Shown: positions 15,892-25,522, counted from the stretch's first letter. The stretch: 59,356 nt of DNA from Peribacillus loiseleuriae (GCF_001183985.1 NZ_LFZW01000003.1:1-59356); one strand, 5' to 3'. Made by a program: numbers and translations. Notes: generated by a model not told the origin, from the letters alone.

Positions 15892-17439
15892 ATGGGAACT
15901 CCAATAGCAGCTAATTACCAAAGAGATATCCTTTCAATCGTTGAAATCATGCAATTTATGACTCATAGTAGCTTGCGTCTATATAAAAAAAAGGGCTCCC
16001 GTCAGTCCTTAAATAGGGTTGCGGAGTATGAGAGTGCTATGAACGAAAACCCTCATCGTAAAGGCGTGGTATTTGTATCGCCGTGTAAGGCTGACCTTGC
16101 GGAGGGGAAAGGCTATATTGTGACTTCTTACGAAGCTCTCCAAGAAAAGTATCGGACCCTGACCCACTGGACGCCTAATACCTATAGAGGTGGTACATAC
16201 TATGACTTCAAAAGACGTATCATCAAGGGGCATGAGCGTGAGAATCTAAAACAAATCAATGTAATTAGCCTTGATATCGATACTAAGGAAGTGGATCTGT
16301 ATGCCCTTTATCTTGGATGTGAGGAATTGGGCTTGCCTCGTCCTAATCTTCTGCTGGAAACGCCAAGAGGATTCCAGGTCTTCTTTGTGCTGGAAACTCC
16401 TTTTCATATACACAAAAAACAAGATTACAAGGCTTTAAGAGTTGCTGAGCGCCTGTCGGAAAATATGCGAAAAGCACTTAAAAGCTATGTGCCGGTTGAT
16501 ACCGGATGTGTCCCTTTCGGTTTTTATCGCATCCCAAAAGAAGACAATGTACTGGACTTCTATGACCAGCCTGCCAATACAAGCCAACTGCTAACCTGGT
16601 CTAAACAGTATGAAGAGCAGGAAAATAGGAACTTTCTGCGAGTAGTTTATAACAAGAATGCTTTAGCGATCGACCAAACGTCTTCAGACTGGTATCGGGC
16701 GCTTATTCGAGCTACACACATCCAGAAAGGGCATTTTGGCTCTAGCCGCAATAATGCGCTCATGACGCTTGCACTTGCCAATTACGCGAGTGAACGGCCA
16801 TTGGAAGAAGCTTATGATGAACTTGATCAATTTAACAGCAACCTGGATCAACCACTAAAGAAAAACGAATTTGAAAGAATTATAAGGAGTGCGTATTCGG
16901 GCAAATATAAGGGCGTAAAGCGTTCCTACGTGGAAGACTTATTGGATCTTTGGACAGATGGACAAGCTCAATTCAAGGGAAGGGAAGGATGGTATAAATT
17001 CAAAAAGCCGCGTGAAGAGCGAGTGCGTTCCCATTATAAGGAGTGGGAAGAGGACATCATCGCTTATTTAGATACACATACAAGCCCTGAAATGCCATTT
17101 TTGGAGGCTTCTTTGAGTAGTCTTGCTAAAACCTTTGGAATGTCTGTATCTACGCTTAAGGAAGTTTGTAAGCAATCTAGTAAACTTAAAAAATTTACGA
17201 TTGGTCGTGGCCGCGGGGCTATAACAAAACTTGCAAGCCGTTCGATGCTATTTAGGAGCTTGCTGATGTTACGTAAGAATAGCATTTTACAAGCCCAGCT
17301 ATCTTTTGCCGAACTTCTTCCCGAACCGAATCGATTTGTTGCCCTTCAATTCCCTACATTGGAAACCCAATTGTTGACTCATGAAGTGGATATTTTATAC
17401 CGTTCCGGGGCTTCTCCACCAGATAAAATGACTTCTTAA
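15892..17439 (+). CDS. Replication protein with archaeo-eukaryotic primase (AEP) domain
   Basis: A 515-aa protein with a GAAGGTG RBS. The N-terminal 230 residues carry AEP-type motifs: the acidic pair in ISLDID (125-130), the strand TPRGFQVFFVL (157-167) and PVDTGCVPFGFYRIP (201-215). A PriCT_1-like helical domain follows (RNNALMTLALANYASE... about 265-320). The C-terminus has an HTH-like segment (SLAKTFGMSVSTLKEVC). It probably primes plasmid replication at the adjacent iteron origin. It is the best candidate for the essential rep gene. Confidence 0.8.
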   Translation: MGTPIAANYQRDILSIVEIMQFMTHSSLRLYKKKGSRQSLNRVAEYESAMNENPHRKGVVFVSPCKADLAEGKGYIVTSYEALQEKYRTLTHWTPNTYRGGTYYDFKRRIIKGHERENLKQINVISLDIDTKEVDLYALYLGCEELGLPRPNLLLETPRGFQVFFVLETPFHIHKKQDYKALRVAERLSENMRKALKSYVPVDTGCVPFGFYRIPKEDNVLDFYDQPANTSQLLTWSKQYEEQENRNFLRVVYNKNALAIDQTSSDWYRALIRATHIQKGHFGSSRNNALMTLALANYASERPLEEAYDELDQFNSNLDQPLKKNEFERIIRSAYSGKYKGVKRSYVEDLLDLWTDGQAQFKGREGWYKFKKPREERVRSHYKEWEEDIIAYLDTHTSPEMPFLEASLSSLAKTFGMSVSTLKEVCKQSSKLKKFTIGRGRGAITKLASRSMLFRSLLMLRKNSILQAQLSFAELLPEPNRFVALQFPTLETQLLTHEVDILYRSGASPPDKMTS

Positions 17440-17949
17440 AAATAATGAGCCAGTCTGCCAGTACATATCTATAGTATTCTTAGGTTATCTGTAAGAAATT
17501 GGTCTCTCTTACTAGATTGAGTGGTGGATAGTTTTTCTTTTTATTGGGGAAGAACTTTTTGAGTGGCTTCTATTGGAGGGGTGTAATGGAGGTTGCTTTA
17601 TATATTTTATTTGGATTTTGCTTAGGGTGGGAGCAAGAAGATTTAGCATATAATATGCACCATTTTAAACATGTTTAAGGTTTAGTTAGTGAGGGAGATT
17701 TTAAAGTCATATTAGGATTTCCTTGGTTGATTATTTAAATTATCACTAAATAAAAATGAGATTAATTGGACAAGAAGTAGGAGAATCTTAAGTTATTATT
17801 CTAGCGAGGAACCAATGATGTTAAGTTTAGATAATGGGTATATGTAGGTGATTCATCACTGACTCTTATCCTAAAATATGGGAATTTGTAATCATTTTCC
17901 TTTACAAGTATTGCCAAACAAATGTACGTCTAGTAGTCTTAAAATAAGG
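17440..17949. other. Intergenic region with a possible short ORF
   Basis: Mostly AT-rich sequence without clear genes. A 30-codon ORF at 17586-17678 has a good GGAGGGG RBS and begins MEVALYILFGFCLGWEQE. After its TAA the same frame continues (GLVSEGDFKVILGFPW) to a second stop, so it may be a decayed gene end. A single TGCACCA origin motif lies near 17657. Confidence 0.4.
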
Positions 17950-18028
17950 TTTGAAAACCGCAACTCATATAGATTTATATACGCAACTTAGAAGTCACTG
18001 AATATCTATATGAGTTGCGGTTTTCAAA
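17950..18028. repeat. 25-bp perfect inverted repeat (hairpin 1)
   Basis: Positions 17950-17974 are perfectly complementary to 18004-18028, with a 29-nt loop. The arm core is AAAACCGCAACTCATATAG. It immediately precedes a larger nested palindrome and lies about 600 bp before the transfer operon. Confidence 0.95.
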
Positions 18029-18030
18029 AG

Positions 18031-18180
18031 CAGTCGACCCCAATCACACAAAGGGCGGATAACCTCCTGTCTATCCCCGTAACCAGCAGAAGACCTCGGC
18101 TATACTACGTAAACATAGCCGAGGTCTTCTGCTACTAGTCTAAAGGCGGAGGTTATCCAAAGTGGGAGTGGGGTCGACTG
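18031..18180. repeat. 150-bp nested palindrome, oriT candidate
   Basis: Three concentric perfect stems are present. The outer is CAGTCGACCCC (18031-18041) with 18170-18180, the middle is GGATAACCTCC (18057-18067) with 18148-18158, and the inner is the 19-nt AGCAGAAGACCTCGGCTAT (18085-18103) with 18115-18133, around an 11-nt loop. Internal bulges separate the stems. Such folds are typical of oriT, single-strand origins or recombination sites acting on ssDNA. Which one applies is not shown. Confidence 0.9.
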
Positions 18181-18219
18181 GATAGATTTTAGATAGGGAG
18201 GAGAGGGTGGTAGAGAGGT

Positions 18220-18313
18220 AGTTCAAGTGATAAGCTTAAGTGATATATACCCAGAGATTAAGTTCAAGTAATAAAGTTCGTGGTTAAAGGAATGGTTAAG
18301 TTCAAGTGAAAAA
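18220..18313. promoter_or_regulatory. Repeated AGTTCAAGTRA motif before the transfer operon
   Basis: Copies are AGTTCAAGTGATAA (18220), a degenerate GCTTAAGTGATAT (18234), AAGTTCAAGTAATAA (18260) and AAGTTCAAGTGAA (18298). The last overlaps the presumed -35 region, with a TATAAT at 18321-18326, 15 bp from TTCAAG. It is a probable operator cluster for the transfer promoter. Confidence 0.55.
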
Positions 18314-18416
18314 ATAATTTTATAATGATGAGGGTGGGGTGTTGTAACTGATTGAAATTTGTATAAGTCAAGATTTTTTGTATATTTATTCATCAATGAG
18401 GTGAGGAGTTATTACG

Positions 18417-18704
18417 GTGAATGGATGGATAAAAGCTTATTTAGGATCATTCATGTTTGCTTACGCTATTGAGTTGTAGGCGGTTGTAAAAATTTTTAAC
18501 CTACCTGTGTTCTTAGTTGTGGTGTTAATTGTATTTATTTTTTACTTAATTAGTTTTGTTTTTGCAAACTGCTACAAGGGAGAGTGGTTCCTATATTTGC
18601 TAAAAGAGGATGATGTTTTAGATGATCATAAAGTACACTTCGTTAAAAGAAAAAGATTTGGAGTATCTATCGTTTATTTTGAGGAATGGTATGGTGACGG
18701 CTAA
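18417..18704 (+). pseudogene. Small membrane-protein ORF with in-frame stop at codon 21
   Basis: GTG 18417 has a GGTGAGGAG RBS and reads VNGWIKAYLGSFMFAYAIEL, then TAG (18477). The same frame continues for 74 codons with a strong membrane helix (VFLVVVLIVFIFYLISFVFA) and the tail NCYKGEWFLYLLKEDD. Its end overlaps the next gene in another frame. It may be a disabled first gene of the transfer operon, or two unrelated fragments. Confidence 0.4.
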
Positions 18705-19416
18705 ACAAATTATGCTGAAATTTCGCGAGCCGAATAAAGACCGTGTTTATCGCAGACTTCGAAAATTAGTAGGGAAAAAGTATGTGAAATATGAACACAT
18801 TGCACATAAGGTTGGGGTCTATCTTGGAACGATTGATGCCAGAAAATTAACGAATGTCAATGTAACCGTTCCGAATAAGGCAACGATTTACACCATGCAA
18901 CATAATCTTCTCATGACTGATCTTATTCTATTTTATGAGATTCAATCGGAGAAGCAGGGTGTTGATTTTAAATATCGAACAGAGAGGGAAGTTCGTTTTT
19001 CTATGATTGGGGAGGGTGATAATCCTAGTAAATTGAAAGCTTTTAATGATAAGCGGGATCGAATACCGGATGCAGTTTTCTTTTTTAAGTCAGCTAATGG
19101 AAATGTCACGACTACCTGGGTTGAGCTGGAATTGAATAAGAAAGAACGAAAGCGCTATGATGACAAGTTTAAGATGTTTGATGAAATACTTTCTGGCGGG
19201 CGTCAGGGTGAACAACCATACTCCTTCGATCAAGTGATCTACTTTGCTAATGAAGTGAAAATTCATAATGTGATTAATGAGGCAAAACAGCGATTAATTA
19301 ATGCTAGTAAGATTACAGTCCGTAATGTTCCTTCTGTCATATTAGAAGAACGTTGGGAAGAGGTGTTGCCTAGTGGAACCAATGATGGAGAAACAAGGGG
19401 AGCCAAAACAGACTGA
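18622..19416 (+). CDS. Replication-relaxation family protein, first intact gene of the transfer operon
   Basis: A 264-aa protein. The N-terminal winged helix (LEYLSFILRNGMVTAKQI..., RVYRRLRKLVGKKYV) resembles the 3305-3898 protein. The C-terminal domain has IPDAVFFF (148-155) followed by a WVELELNKKE strand (166-175), a PD-(D/E)XK-like pattern. It overlaps the next gene (VirD4-type) by 44 bp, so the pair is translationally coupled. No canonical MOB relaxase is visible in this window. A role in DNA processing is therefore tempting but unproven. Confidence 0.75.
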   Translation: MIIKYTSLKEKDLEYLSFILRNGMVTAKQIMLKFREPNKDRVYRRLRKLVGKKYVKYEHIAHKVGVYLGTIDARKLTNVNVTVPNKATIYTMQHNLLMTDLILFYEIQSEKQGVDFKYRTEREVRFSMIGEGDNPSKLKAFNDKRDRIPDAVFFFKSANGNVTTTWVELELNKKERKRYDDKFKMFDEILSGGRQGEQPYSFDQVIYFANEVKIHNVINEAKQRLINASKITVRNVPSVILEERWEEVLPSGTNDGETRGAKTD

Positions 19417-21370
19417 AACGGATCGAATGATTGGCGAACTCGTGATTTACGGTTTAATCGGAATAATTGGAATTTTGTTTTTTCTGCCAGTTATGCTTGG
19501 AATGCTGATTTTTGCGATTATTAACCTCTTTAGACGAGATTGGATCTCATACGTTGCACTTGCAACTGGAGCGATTATTTTGTTTTGGCAATTTCAAACA
19601 GGCCGTATCCTTAGTTATTTTGGATTAATTTCAGAACTGAATATTCCATATATGTCGGTGGGTGTTGAGAGATTCTTGAATCAAGGAAATACCATTGCTA
19701 CAACAAGTACTACCTATTTTGTGTTACTAGGATTGGCATTCCTATTCTCGTTTGGATTTTTTATCTTCGCCAAGTATTTTTGGAAGAAGAGAGTGACTAC
19801 CAAATCTGGGGACGTGCAAAAGAAAAAAGAAGAGCAGAAATATAAAGCTTTCCGAAAAAATCGGGTGAAATTTTTGGATATGAAGCAGCATCATTACCGA
19901 AATAAGCCAACCAAAGAGGTCTTTGTCGGGTACACCGATTTTAAAGAGCGTGTAGCAATTGGTGCAAATGAGCTTAATTATCACATGTTGGCTACCGGAG
20001 GAACGGGTACAGGAAAGACTACACTCATTGCTTCACTCATGGAGGCAGCCTTGCAACAGGAAAAACCCGTTATCTTCATGGATGGCAAGGGTGAAAGGAA
20101 ATCCATGCTTGAATTTAAGGCGTTGTGTGAAGCATATGGCCGGAAAGTGTACCTTTTTTCTGAAATGGATAATCTCACGTATAACCCCATCAAGAATGGC
20201 ACACCGACCGAAACAAGAGATAAGCTGATGTCGCTTTTCAGTTTTTCAAGTGAGGGGGATGGAGCCTATTACACCGATATTGTATCCCGTTATTTACAAC
20301 TAGTGGTCAAGCTAATTGATGAAGCAGGCGTTCCTAGAGAGATCAAGACGATTGCCAAGTTAACCAATTTTAAGTACATGAGTGAATTTTTTAGGGAACA
20401 CAGCACCCAGGAAGAAATTGAAGAAGAAATCGAGGTGGAAGTAGAGGAAGAAGTACTTGTTGAAAAGGAGTCTCAAACGTCACTGGATGACGATTTAAGC
20501 GGTTTTCTTTCGTCGACAGAGCCAAAGACGGAAATAGTCAAAAAAGTGGTTTTAAAGAAACGTAAGCGATCTGTTTCGAAACTTGAAGAGGGTATGCAGC
20601 GTATTAAAAAAGTGTTAGATGATGAATTTCCGGAAGAGATTGTCGAAGGCTGTTTGACAAGATTAAAGATGCAACTAGGAGAGCTGCTAGAATCCGATCT
20701 TGGGCATTTATTTGTGGAAAGTAAGAATGGTATTGATCTTCAAAAAATCACCGATAACAACGACGTCGTGATCTTCAGTATTTCTGGAAGCCGATATGCC
20801 GATTACATTAAAAAGATTGGAAAAATGATCATTCTGGACGTAAATAGTTTGGTAGCTTACAGACAAGCTCAGGGGCGTAAATCGATTTTTGGTGTCTATG
20901 ATGAGTTTTCAGCTTATGGTGATCGCAGAATTGTTGATATCGTCAATAAATCACGTTCCGCAGGTTTTGAATGCATAATCTCTACTCAAACGTTGTCCGA
21001 TATTGACGCCATTGACCCTGTCATGACGGAGCAAATCATTTCTAACTGCAATATTATTGCCACTGGCCGTGTCAATTCATCCAAGGACGCGGAACGAATC
21101 GCACAAGTTTTTGGTACGTATTCCGACCGGGAGATTACGCAGCAGATTGAAAAGAAATACCCCCACATTCGCTACGAAGCAGTCATGGGAACTGTCCGTA
21201 ATGTGGAACGATTTAAGGCAAATCCTAGTGAAATTAAAAACTTGCAAATTGGTGAAATCTTCATCAATCGCAAAATGGTAGAGGAGGATACAGGAGATAC
21301 CTATTTCCGCCGAGTGTATGTACGGAATGCACTTGAATTAGGAGGGATTCAATCCAATGAAGTTTCTTGA
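19373..21370 (+). CDS. VirD4/TraG-type coupling ATPase
   Basis: A 665-aa protein from GTG 19373. Two to four membrane helices lie in residues 20-140. Walker A GGTGTGKTT is at 209-217, and Walker B/TraM-recognition is in GVYDEFSAYGD. The T4CP C-terminus contains SRSAGFECIISTQTLSDID and NCNIIATGRV. An acidic, coiled insertion at about 340-405 (IEEEIEVEVEEEVLV) is unusual and may contact the DNA-processing partner. It would deliver the relaxosome to the VirB4-driven channel. It overlaps both flanking genes, indicating a tightly packed operon. Confidence 0.9.
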   Translation: MEPMMEKQGEPKQTETDRMIGELVIYGLIGIIGILFFLPVMLGMLIFAIINLFRRDWISYVALATGAIILFWQFQTGRILSYFGLISELNIPYMSVGVERFLNQGNTIATTSTTYFVLLGLAFLFSFGFFIFAKYFWKKRVTTKSGDVQKKKEEQKYKAFRKNRVKFLDMKQHHYRNKPTKEVFVGYTDFKERVAIGANELNYHMLATGGTGTGKTTLIASLMEAALQQEKPVIFMDGKGERKSMLEFKALCEAYGRKVYLFSEMDNLTYNPIKNGTPTETRDKLMSLFSFSSEGDGAYYTDIVSRYLQLVVKLIDEAGVPREIKTIAKLTNFKYMSEFFREHSTQEEIEEEIEVEVEEEVLVEKESQTSLDDDLSGFLSSTEPKTEIVKKVVLKKRKRSVSKLEEGMQRIKKVLDDEFPEEIVEGCLTRLKMQLGELLESDLGHLFVESKNGIDLQKITDNNDVVIFSISGSRYADYIKKIGKMIILDVNSLVAYRQAQGRKSIFGVYDEFSAYGDRRIVDIVNKSRSAGFECIISTQTLSDIDAIDPVMTEQIISNCNIIATGRVNSSKDAERIAQVFGTYSDREITQQIEKKYPHIRYEAVMGTVRNVERFKANPSEIKNLQIGEIFINRKMVEEDTGDTYFRRVYVRNALELGGIQSNEVS

Positions 21371-22436
21371 TAGGCTGAAGCAGGGTTTTAATAACAATGC
21401 GGATCGAGGGCGCAAGAAGATCTTAAAAGATGAAAGGCGACTGAAGTCGTCAAGATTTAATGGTCGATTAGTATTTAGCTTTTTATTTTGGGCTGTACTT
21501 GTCGGAGTGATTTTTTCCACTTTTCAATCGTGGTCTCGAACAGGCTTCCTGAATGAGAAGGTGAATGGATATCAGAATGAAGCAATGGCGCAAATTGCCA
21601 ACCTGAACGAAGTTGGTTTTGCCAATTCACCAGCTGGTGAGGAATACGCCAGTACATTTATTGCCACATATATCAACGTATCCAATGACCAAAAACAGCG
21701 AGAAGAACGAGCAAAAGCACTTCAAAGTTTTCTTGCTGAAGGGTTAGAAGTTGGAAAGTTGGAAAACCTTTCGGAATTTAAAGGGAAACGAGTTTTGAAC
21801 AGTGCTAGCTTATATGATGTGAAGGACGTTTCGGAAGCTGCAGCCAGTTATATGTATCGTATAGAATATGAACTTTTTAAAATCGTAGAGAAAAAAGAGC
21901 AAGTAGAGGTGAAGAAGAAAAATAATGAAGGCCAGGAAGAAGTAGTGAAAGAAGAAAAGGTCACTATAGCTGGAGAATCGCTAGGCAAAAAACAGCAAAT
22001 GATTGTGGTGCGGCTTGGAACAGACGGAAATTCCTTCAACGTTATTGAACAGCCTTATTATCAGGCTATTCCAAGTGCTACAAGATTAACAGCCATTACA
22101 GACAAAACCGATCAAGCACAGAGGAATACAAGGGTTGAAAGTGACCTTAAGCAGTTCTCTACACAATTTTTCACCTCTTATACGACTAATACTATAGAGG
22201 AAATGTCGTACCTTATGGAAACACCCGAATCTCTTAAAGACCTGTACGAGTATAAGGGACTAGAAGATTTTGTGGTATATGATAGGGAAAAAGAAGGGCA
22301 ATACATGGTGAAATCGCTTGTTCTCTTACAGGAGGCGAATACGGGCCTTCAATCTAAACACCCGTTTACCCTGGTTGTGAGCAAACAGAACAATAAATAT
22401 TATGTTCAAGAATTAAAACATACGATAGGAGGATGA
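21357..22436 (+). CDS. TcpC/ConB-type VirB8-like transfer protein
   Basis: A 359-aa protein with a basic cytoplasmic N-terminus (about 40 residues), one membrane helix (VFSFLFWAVLVGVIFSTFQ) and two extracytoplasmic NTF2-like domains (about 95-245 and 265-355), as in pCW3 TcpC and ICEBs1 ConB. A charged loop rich in Lys/Glu (EKKEQVEVKKK) sits in domain one. It scaffolds the transfer channel outside the membrane. It overlaps the end of the coupling-ATPase gene by 14 bp. Confidence 0.85.
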   Translation: MKFLDRLKQGFNNNADRGRKKILKDERRLKSSRFNGRLVFSFLFWAVLVGVIFSTFQSWSRTGFLNEKVNGYQNEAMAQIANLNEVGFANSPAGEEYASTFIATYINVSNDQKQREERAKALQSFLAEGLEVGKLENLSEFKGKRVLNSASLYDVKDVSEAAASYMYRIEYELFKIVEKKEQVEVKKKNNEGQEEVVKEEKVTIAGESLGKKQQMIVVRLGTDGNSFNVIEQPYYQAIPSATRLTAITDKTDQAQRNTRVESDLKQFSTQFFTSYTTNTIEEMSYLMETPESLKDLYEYKGLEDFVVYDREKEGQYMVKSLVLLQEANTGLQSKHPFTLVVSKQNNKYYVQELKHTIGG

Positions 22437-22442
22437 TTGTAT

Positions 22443-22673
22443 ATGCCAGATATTACAGGTCTTACCGATTATGTTTCAGCTCAAGTCGCAGCTGTCTTGT
22501 TTATTGTGATGGTCGTCATGATTGTACGAGCTTTTATTTCTCAGCGATGGGGACAGTTTTTCTCAAGCTTTATTTTTGCGGTCATTTGTTACGTGATTGT
22601 CGCGAATCCAGGTGAGTTCGAAAGCATGGCCACGGCTATATGGAAACAAGTAAAAAGCGGTGGACTTTCATGA
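22443..22673 (+). CDS. Small transfer membrane protein (ConC/TcpD position)
   Basis: A 76-aa protein from ATG 22443, ten bases from AGGAGG. TTG 22437 is a possible earlier start. It has two membrane helices (AAVLFIVMVVMIVRAFI and FSSFIFAVICYVIVA). Its order between the TcpC-like and TcpE-like genes matches ConC in ICEBs1 and TcpD in pCW3. It overlaps the next start by four bases (ATGA). Confidence 0.7.
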   Translation: MPDITGLTDYVSAQVAAVLFIVMVVMIVRAFISQRWGQFFSSFIFAVICYVIVANPGEFESMATAIWKQVKSGGLS

Positions 22674-23059
22674 GGGCAGCAGCCTACAGCTACCGAAAGT
22701 TTTTCAAATATCCTTTAAAGATTTGGAAAATTGGTAAAAGTGAAAAATCTCTAGTTTTTTCAAAAGGGATCGAGATCAGACAGATCATTGTTTCTCTATT
22801 TCTTTTCGGTGTTTTCTTTCTATTCAGAGGGAGTATTAATCAGGTATTACCGACGACTTTACAACTGGCTTTTTATGCCGTGCTGCCGTGGATGATTGCC
22901 GGGGCGATCTGCAGAAGTAAATTGGACGGTAAACGACTTGACCGTTTTTTTATCGGGTACTTTCGATATATGTATAATAGGCGTTTTAGTTATAGCAGCC
23001 ATAAGCCTGTTTACCAGCCACAGATGAAGAAAGCACAGTCCTACGAGCGAATCCAATAA
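22670..23059 (+). CDS. TcpE/ConD-type transfer protein (VirB3-like)
   Basis: A 129-aa protein whose ATG overlaps the previous stop as ATGA, with GGTGG as RBS. A basic N-terminus (SYRKFFKYPLKIWK) is followed by a helical membrane hairpin (about 43-80), then a basic tail with tyrosines (FIGYFRYMYNRRF). This is the pattern of TcpE-family proteins, which sit just before VirB4 in Tn916-like systems. It probably anchors VirB4 to the membrane. Confidence 0.8.
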   Translation: MRAAAYSYRKFFKYPLKIWKIGKSEKSLVFSKGIEIRQIIVSLFLFGVFFLFRGSINQVLPTTLQLAFYAVLPWMIAGAICRSKLDGKRLDRFFIGYFRYMYNRRFSYSSHKPVYQPQMKKAQSYERIQ

Positions 23060-23071
23060 GGTGGTGGTACC

Positions 23072-25522
23072 ATGATACAATTTCCCATTCAATCTTACAA
23101 AGGTAATGTGATCTACACACATGACATGGAAGCTTGGTCTTATTATCGCTTACATGAAAATACGGTAGGCGTGAATGAGCAGGAAGCTGAAAATCATCTG
23201 GTTAACCGTCTTCAAAGGCTTGCTTGGCAATTTGCGGCCTTTGAAGAAATTGACTATAAAATCGTTCCAATACCTGTTGATATTGATAAGCGTATGGACA
23301 GTCTGCAACAACAGTATGAAGGGAAATATGCCGAAATAGGGAAATATTATGCGGAACGGGCAAAAGAAATCTTGCGTGAAGAAGCTAAAAATGTCGTAGA
23401 ATACAAATTTTTTGTTGGTATTAAGTTAAAGAAAAGGGAGCTGGACGAAAATATACTTAGCACGTTTTCTTCTTCTTTCAAAAGTATGAACCGTTATTTG
23501 CAAAAGCTTGCTGGTTTTGGAGGGCATGAGGTTGATGATTTGACAGCCAGTATGTTTGAAGAATCCGAGGAAGATGCTTATGCGACTATAAATAATTATC
23601 TAGGTGCTTTCAGGGCGAAGGAAAAGGAATTATGCTATATCATTCGTCATCAGTTCGTCAGAGGTCAAGAACAGCCTGACGGGGACGGAAGTGTTTACAG
23701 CCTTACAGAAGGTATACTCGACCCAGGAAAAGCCGGATATCTCCATATTAGACAACTAGATGATGAATCGTGGTGTGCCTTCCTACCTGTTTCGGAATTT
23801 CCGGTTGATCTAAGCCATAAAGAGTGGGCTTACTTTTTTCAGTCCTATCACTTTCCGGTAGAAGTCAACATGCGGACGATCTACAAAAAGAAAAAAGATG
23901 ATGAGAACCAAACCAATACCATTAAAAAACGATTTCGCGATCAAGATGCTCAACTAATCGAAGCAAATGAGGATGACGACAGCTTAATCAATACCGGGCG
24001 TGAGCTTTTGCATGAGCTGGAAAATGAAATCAAAAATCAAGGAAAACCACTTCTTAGAACGCACATCAATTTTGTTGTATATGGTCAAACAAAAGAAGAA
24101 GTCCGAAAACGAGCCAGAAGGCTCAAATCAGATTTTAAAGACCAGCAAATTGAAATCGTGCAGCCACTTGCTGACCAACTTCTTTTATTCCATCAATCGT
24201 TACCAGCAGCCAAAATTATTGCCGAGGACTGGGAACAAATTCTTACTCCTGAATCATTTGCTGAATCCCTTTTCTCTCTTACACGAAAAATCGGAAATAC
24301 TGTGGGATTCTATCTTGGAAAAAATATATCGCATGATGGGGAAAGCATTGAAAGCTCTCAATCTCTCGTTTTTTACCATCCGTTCCTAGCCCACTTGGGC
24401 TTAAAGGGTTCTAAATATTCTTCCCCGCATGTAACAATCTCGGGACCGACAGGGATGGGGAAGTCTTATCTACTAAAGGATATTTTATTGAATGGCGTTT
24501 TTTTCGGAGCGAAAGTCCTTATGACAGATCCCAAGAACGAAGTTGAAAAGAAATTCAAACAAGCCCTTACACCTGAAATGGAGCGTATGGCTCCCTTCTT
24601 TAAAGAGTTAATTGAGAGTTTCAACTATATCACTCTATCAAGTGAGAAAAAGGATGCTGGAAAGCTTGATCCCCTTACTTTCCTTGAAGGGGAAGAGGCG
24701 CAAGATGCGGCAGTCGGCGTTCTTGAATACTTATCAGAGCTACAATCGAACGAGCGGAATGTGAAAACGGCTATTTATAAAGGTGTTCGTCATGTTCTTC
24801 AACAAGAAGAGAAACCAGGACTATTGAAAGTCGTTCGTTATTTGCAGGAGTCTGACGATCAGGACGTTAAAAATGTGGGTGATCTGCTTTATGAAATCGG
24901 TACGAACGGGGTTGCTAAACTGATGTTTTCGGAAGGTGATGTTGACGGGATTAGTCTGGGTGAACAAGTGAACATTTTACAGATTCAAAATTTGAATCTT
25001 CCGGATGAAGGCGAAAAGGCAGCCACACGAGACGAACACATTGCCGTTGCTTTGATGCAGCCACTTGCCAAGTTTGCAACGAAATTCGCACGGGATGATA
25101 CCGTGGTTAAAATGACGATCTTTGAAGAAGCATGGATGCTTATGAATACGGGTGCTGGCGATCGATTGATCAATGAACTATTGCGTACAGGACGTTCCTT
25201 GCGCTCAGCTGTCTATATCGTCACACAGTCTACTTATGAATACAACAAACCACAGATTAAGGAGAATATTGGCACGAAGTTTGCTTTTAAAGCGAAAACA
25301 ACTGAAGAAGCTGGCAATATTATTGAGTTTCTTGGGATGGAAGATAACAAAGCCAACCGAAATATGCTGAAAAACCTTTCTGAAGGCCAATGTATCGTTG
25401 AGGATATGTACGGGAGAACAGCCAAGATTCAGACAGATGTATTGTTTGATGAATGGATTAGCGCCTTCAACACAAAAGAAAGTGATCGTGGGAGAGCAGA
25501 GACCGAGGAGGCGTTCATGTGA
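23072..25522 (+). CDS. virB4: VirB4-type transfer ATPase (ConE/TcpF-like)
   Basis: An 816-aa protein with a GGTGGTGG RBS. Walker A GPTGMGKS is at about 458-465 and Walker B MTIFEEAWML at about 681-690. They are followed by LLRTGRSLRSAVYIVTQ and the C-terminal FLGMEDNKANRNML region typical of AAA_10/VirB4. The N-terminal half is the family's substrate-assembly domain. It powers channel assembly or DNA transfer at the inner membrane face. Its stop overlaps the start of the lipoprotein gene by four bases. Confidence 0.93.
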   Translation: MIQFPIQSYKGNVIYTHDMEAWSYYRLHENTVGVNEQEAENHLVNRLQRLAWQFAAFEEIDYKIVPIPVDIDKRMDSLQQQYEGKYAEIGKYYAERAKEILREEAKNVVEYKFFVGIKLKKRELDENILSTFSSSFKSMNRYLQKLAGFGGHEVDDLTASMFEESEEDAYATINNYLGAFRAKEKELCYIIRHQFVRGQEQPDGDGSVYSLTEGILDPGKAGYLHIRQLDDESWCAFLPVSEFPVDLSHKEWAYFFQSYHFPVEVNMRTIYKKKKDDENQTNTIKKRFRDQDAQLIEANEDDDSLINTGRELLHELENEIKNQGKPLLRTHINFVVYGQTKEEVRKRARRLKSDFKDQQIEIVQPLADQLLLFHQSLPAAKIIAEDWEQILTPESFAESLFSLTRKIGNTVGFYLGKNISHDGESIESSQSLVFYHPFLAHLGLKGSKYSSPHVTISGPTGMGKSYLLKDILLNGVFFGAKVLMTDPKNEVEKKFKQALTPEMERMAPFFKELIESFNYITLSSEKKDAGKLDPLTFLEGEEAQDAAVGVLEYLSELQSNERNVKTAIYKGVRHVLQQEEKPGLLKVVRYLQESDDQDVKNVGDLLYEIGTNGVAKLMFSEGDVDGISLGEQVNILQIQNLNLPDEGEKAATRDEHIAVALMQPLAKFATKFARDDTVVKMTIFEEAWMLMNTGAGDRLINELLRTGRSLRSAVYIVTQSTYEYNKPQIKENIGTKFAFKAKTTEEAGNIIEFLGMEDNKANRNMLKNLSEGQCIVEDMYGRTAKIQTDVLFDEWISAFNTKESDRGRAETEEAFM

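Noticed and set aside
18104..18114. ACGTAAAC loop as a Xer/dif arm
   Set aside because: It lacks the TTATGT part and any XerC arm at 6-bp spacing.
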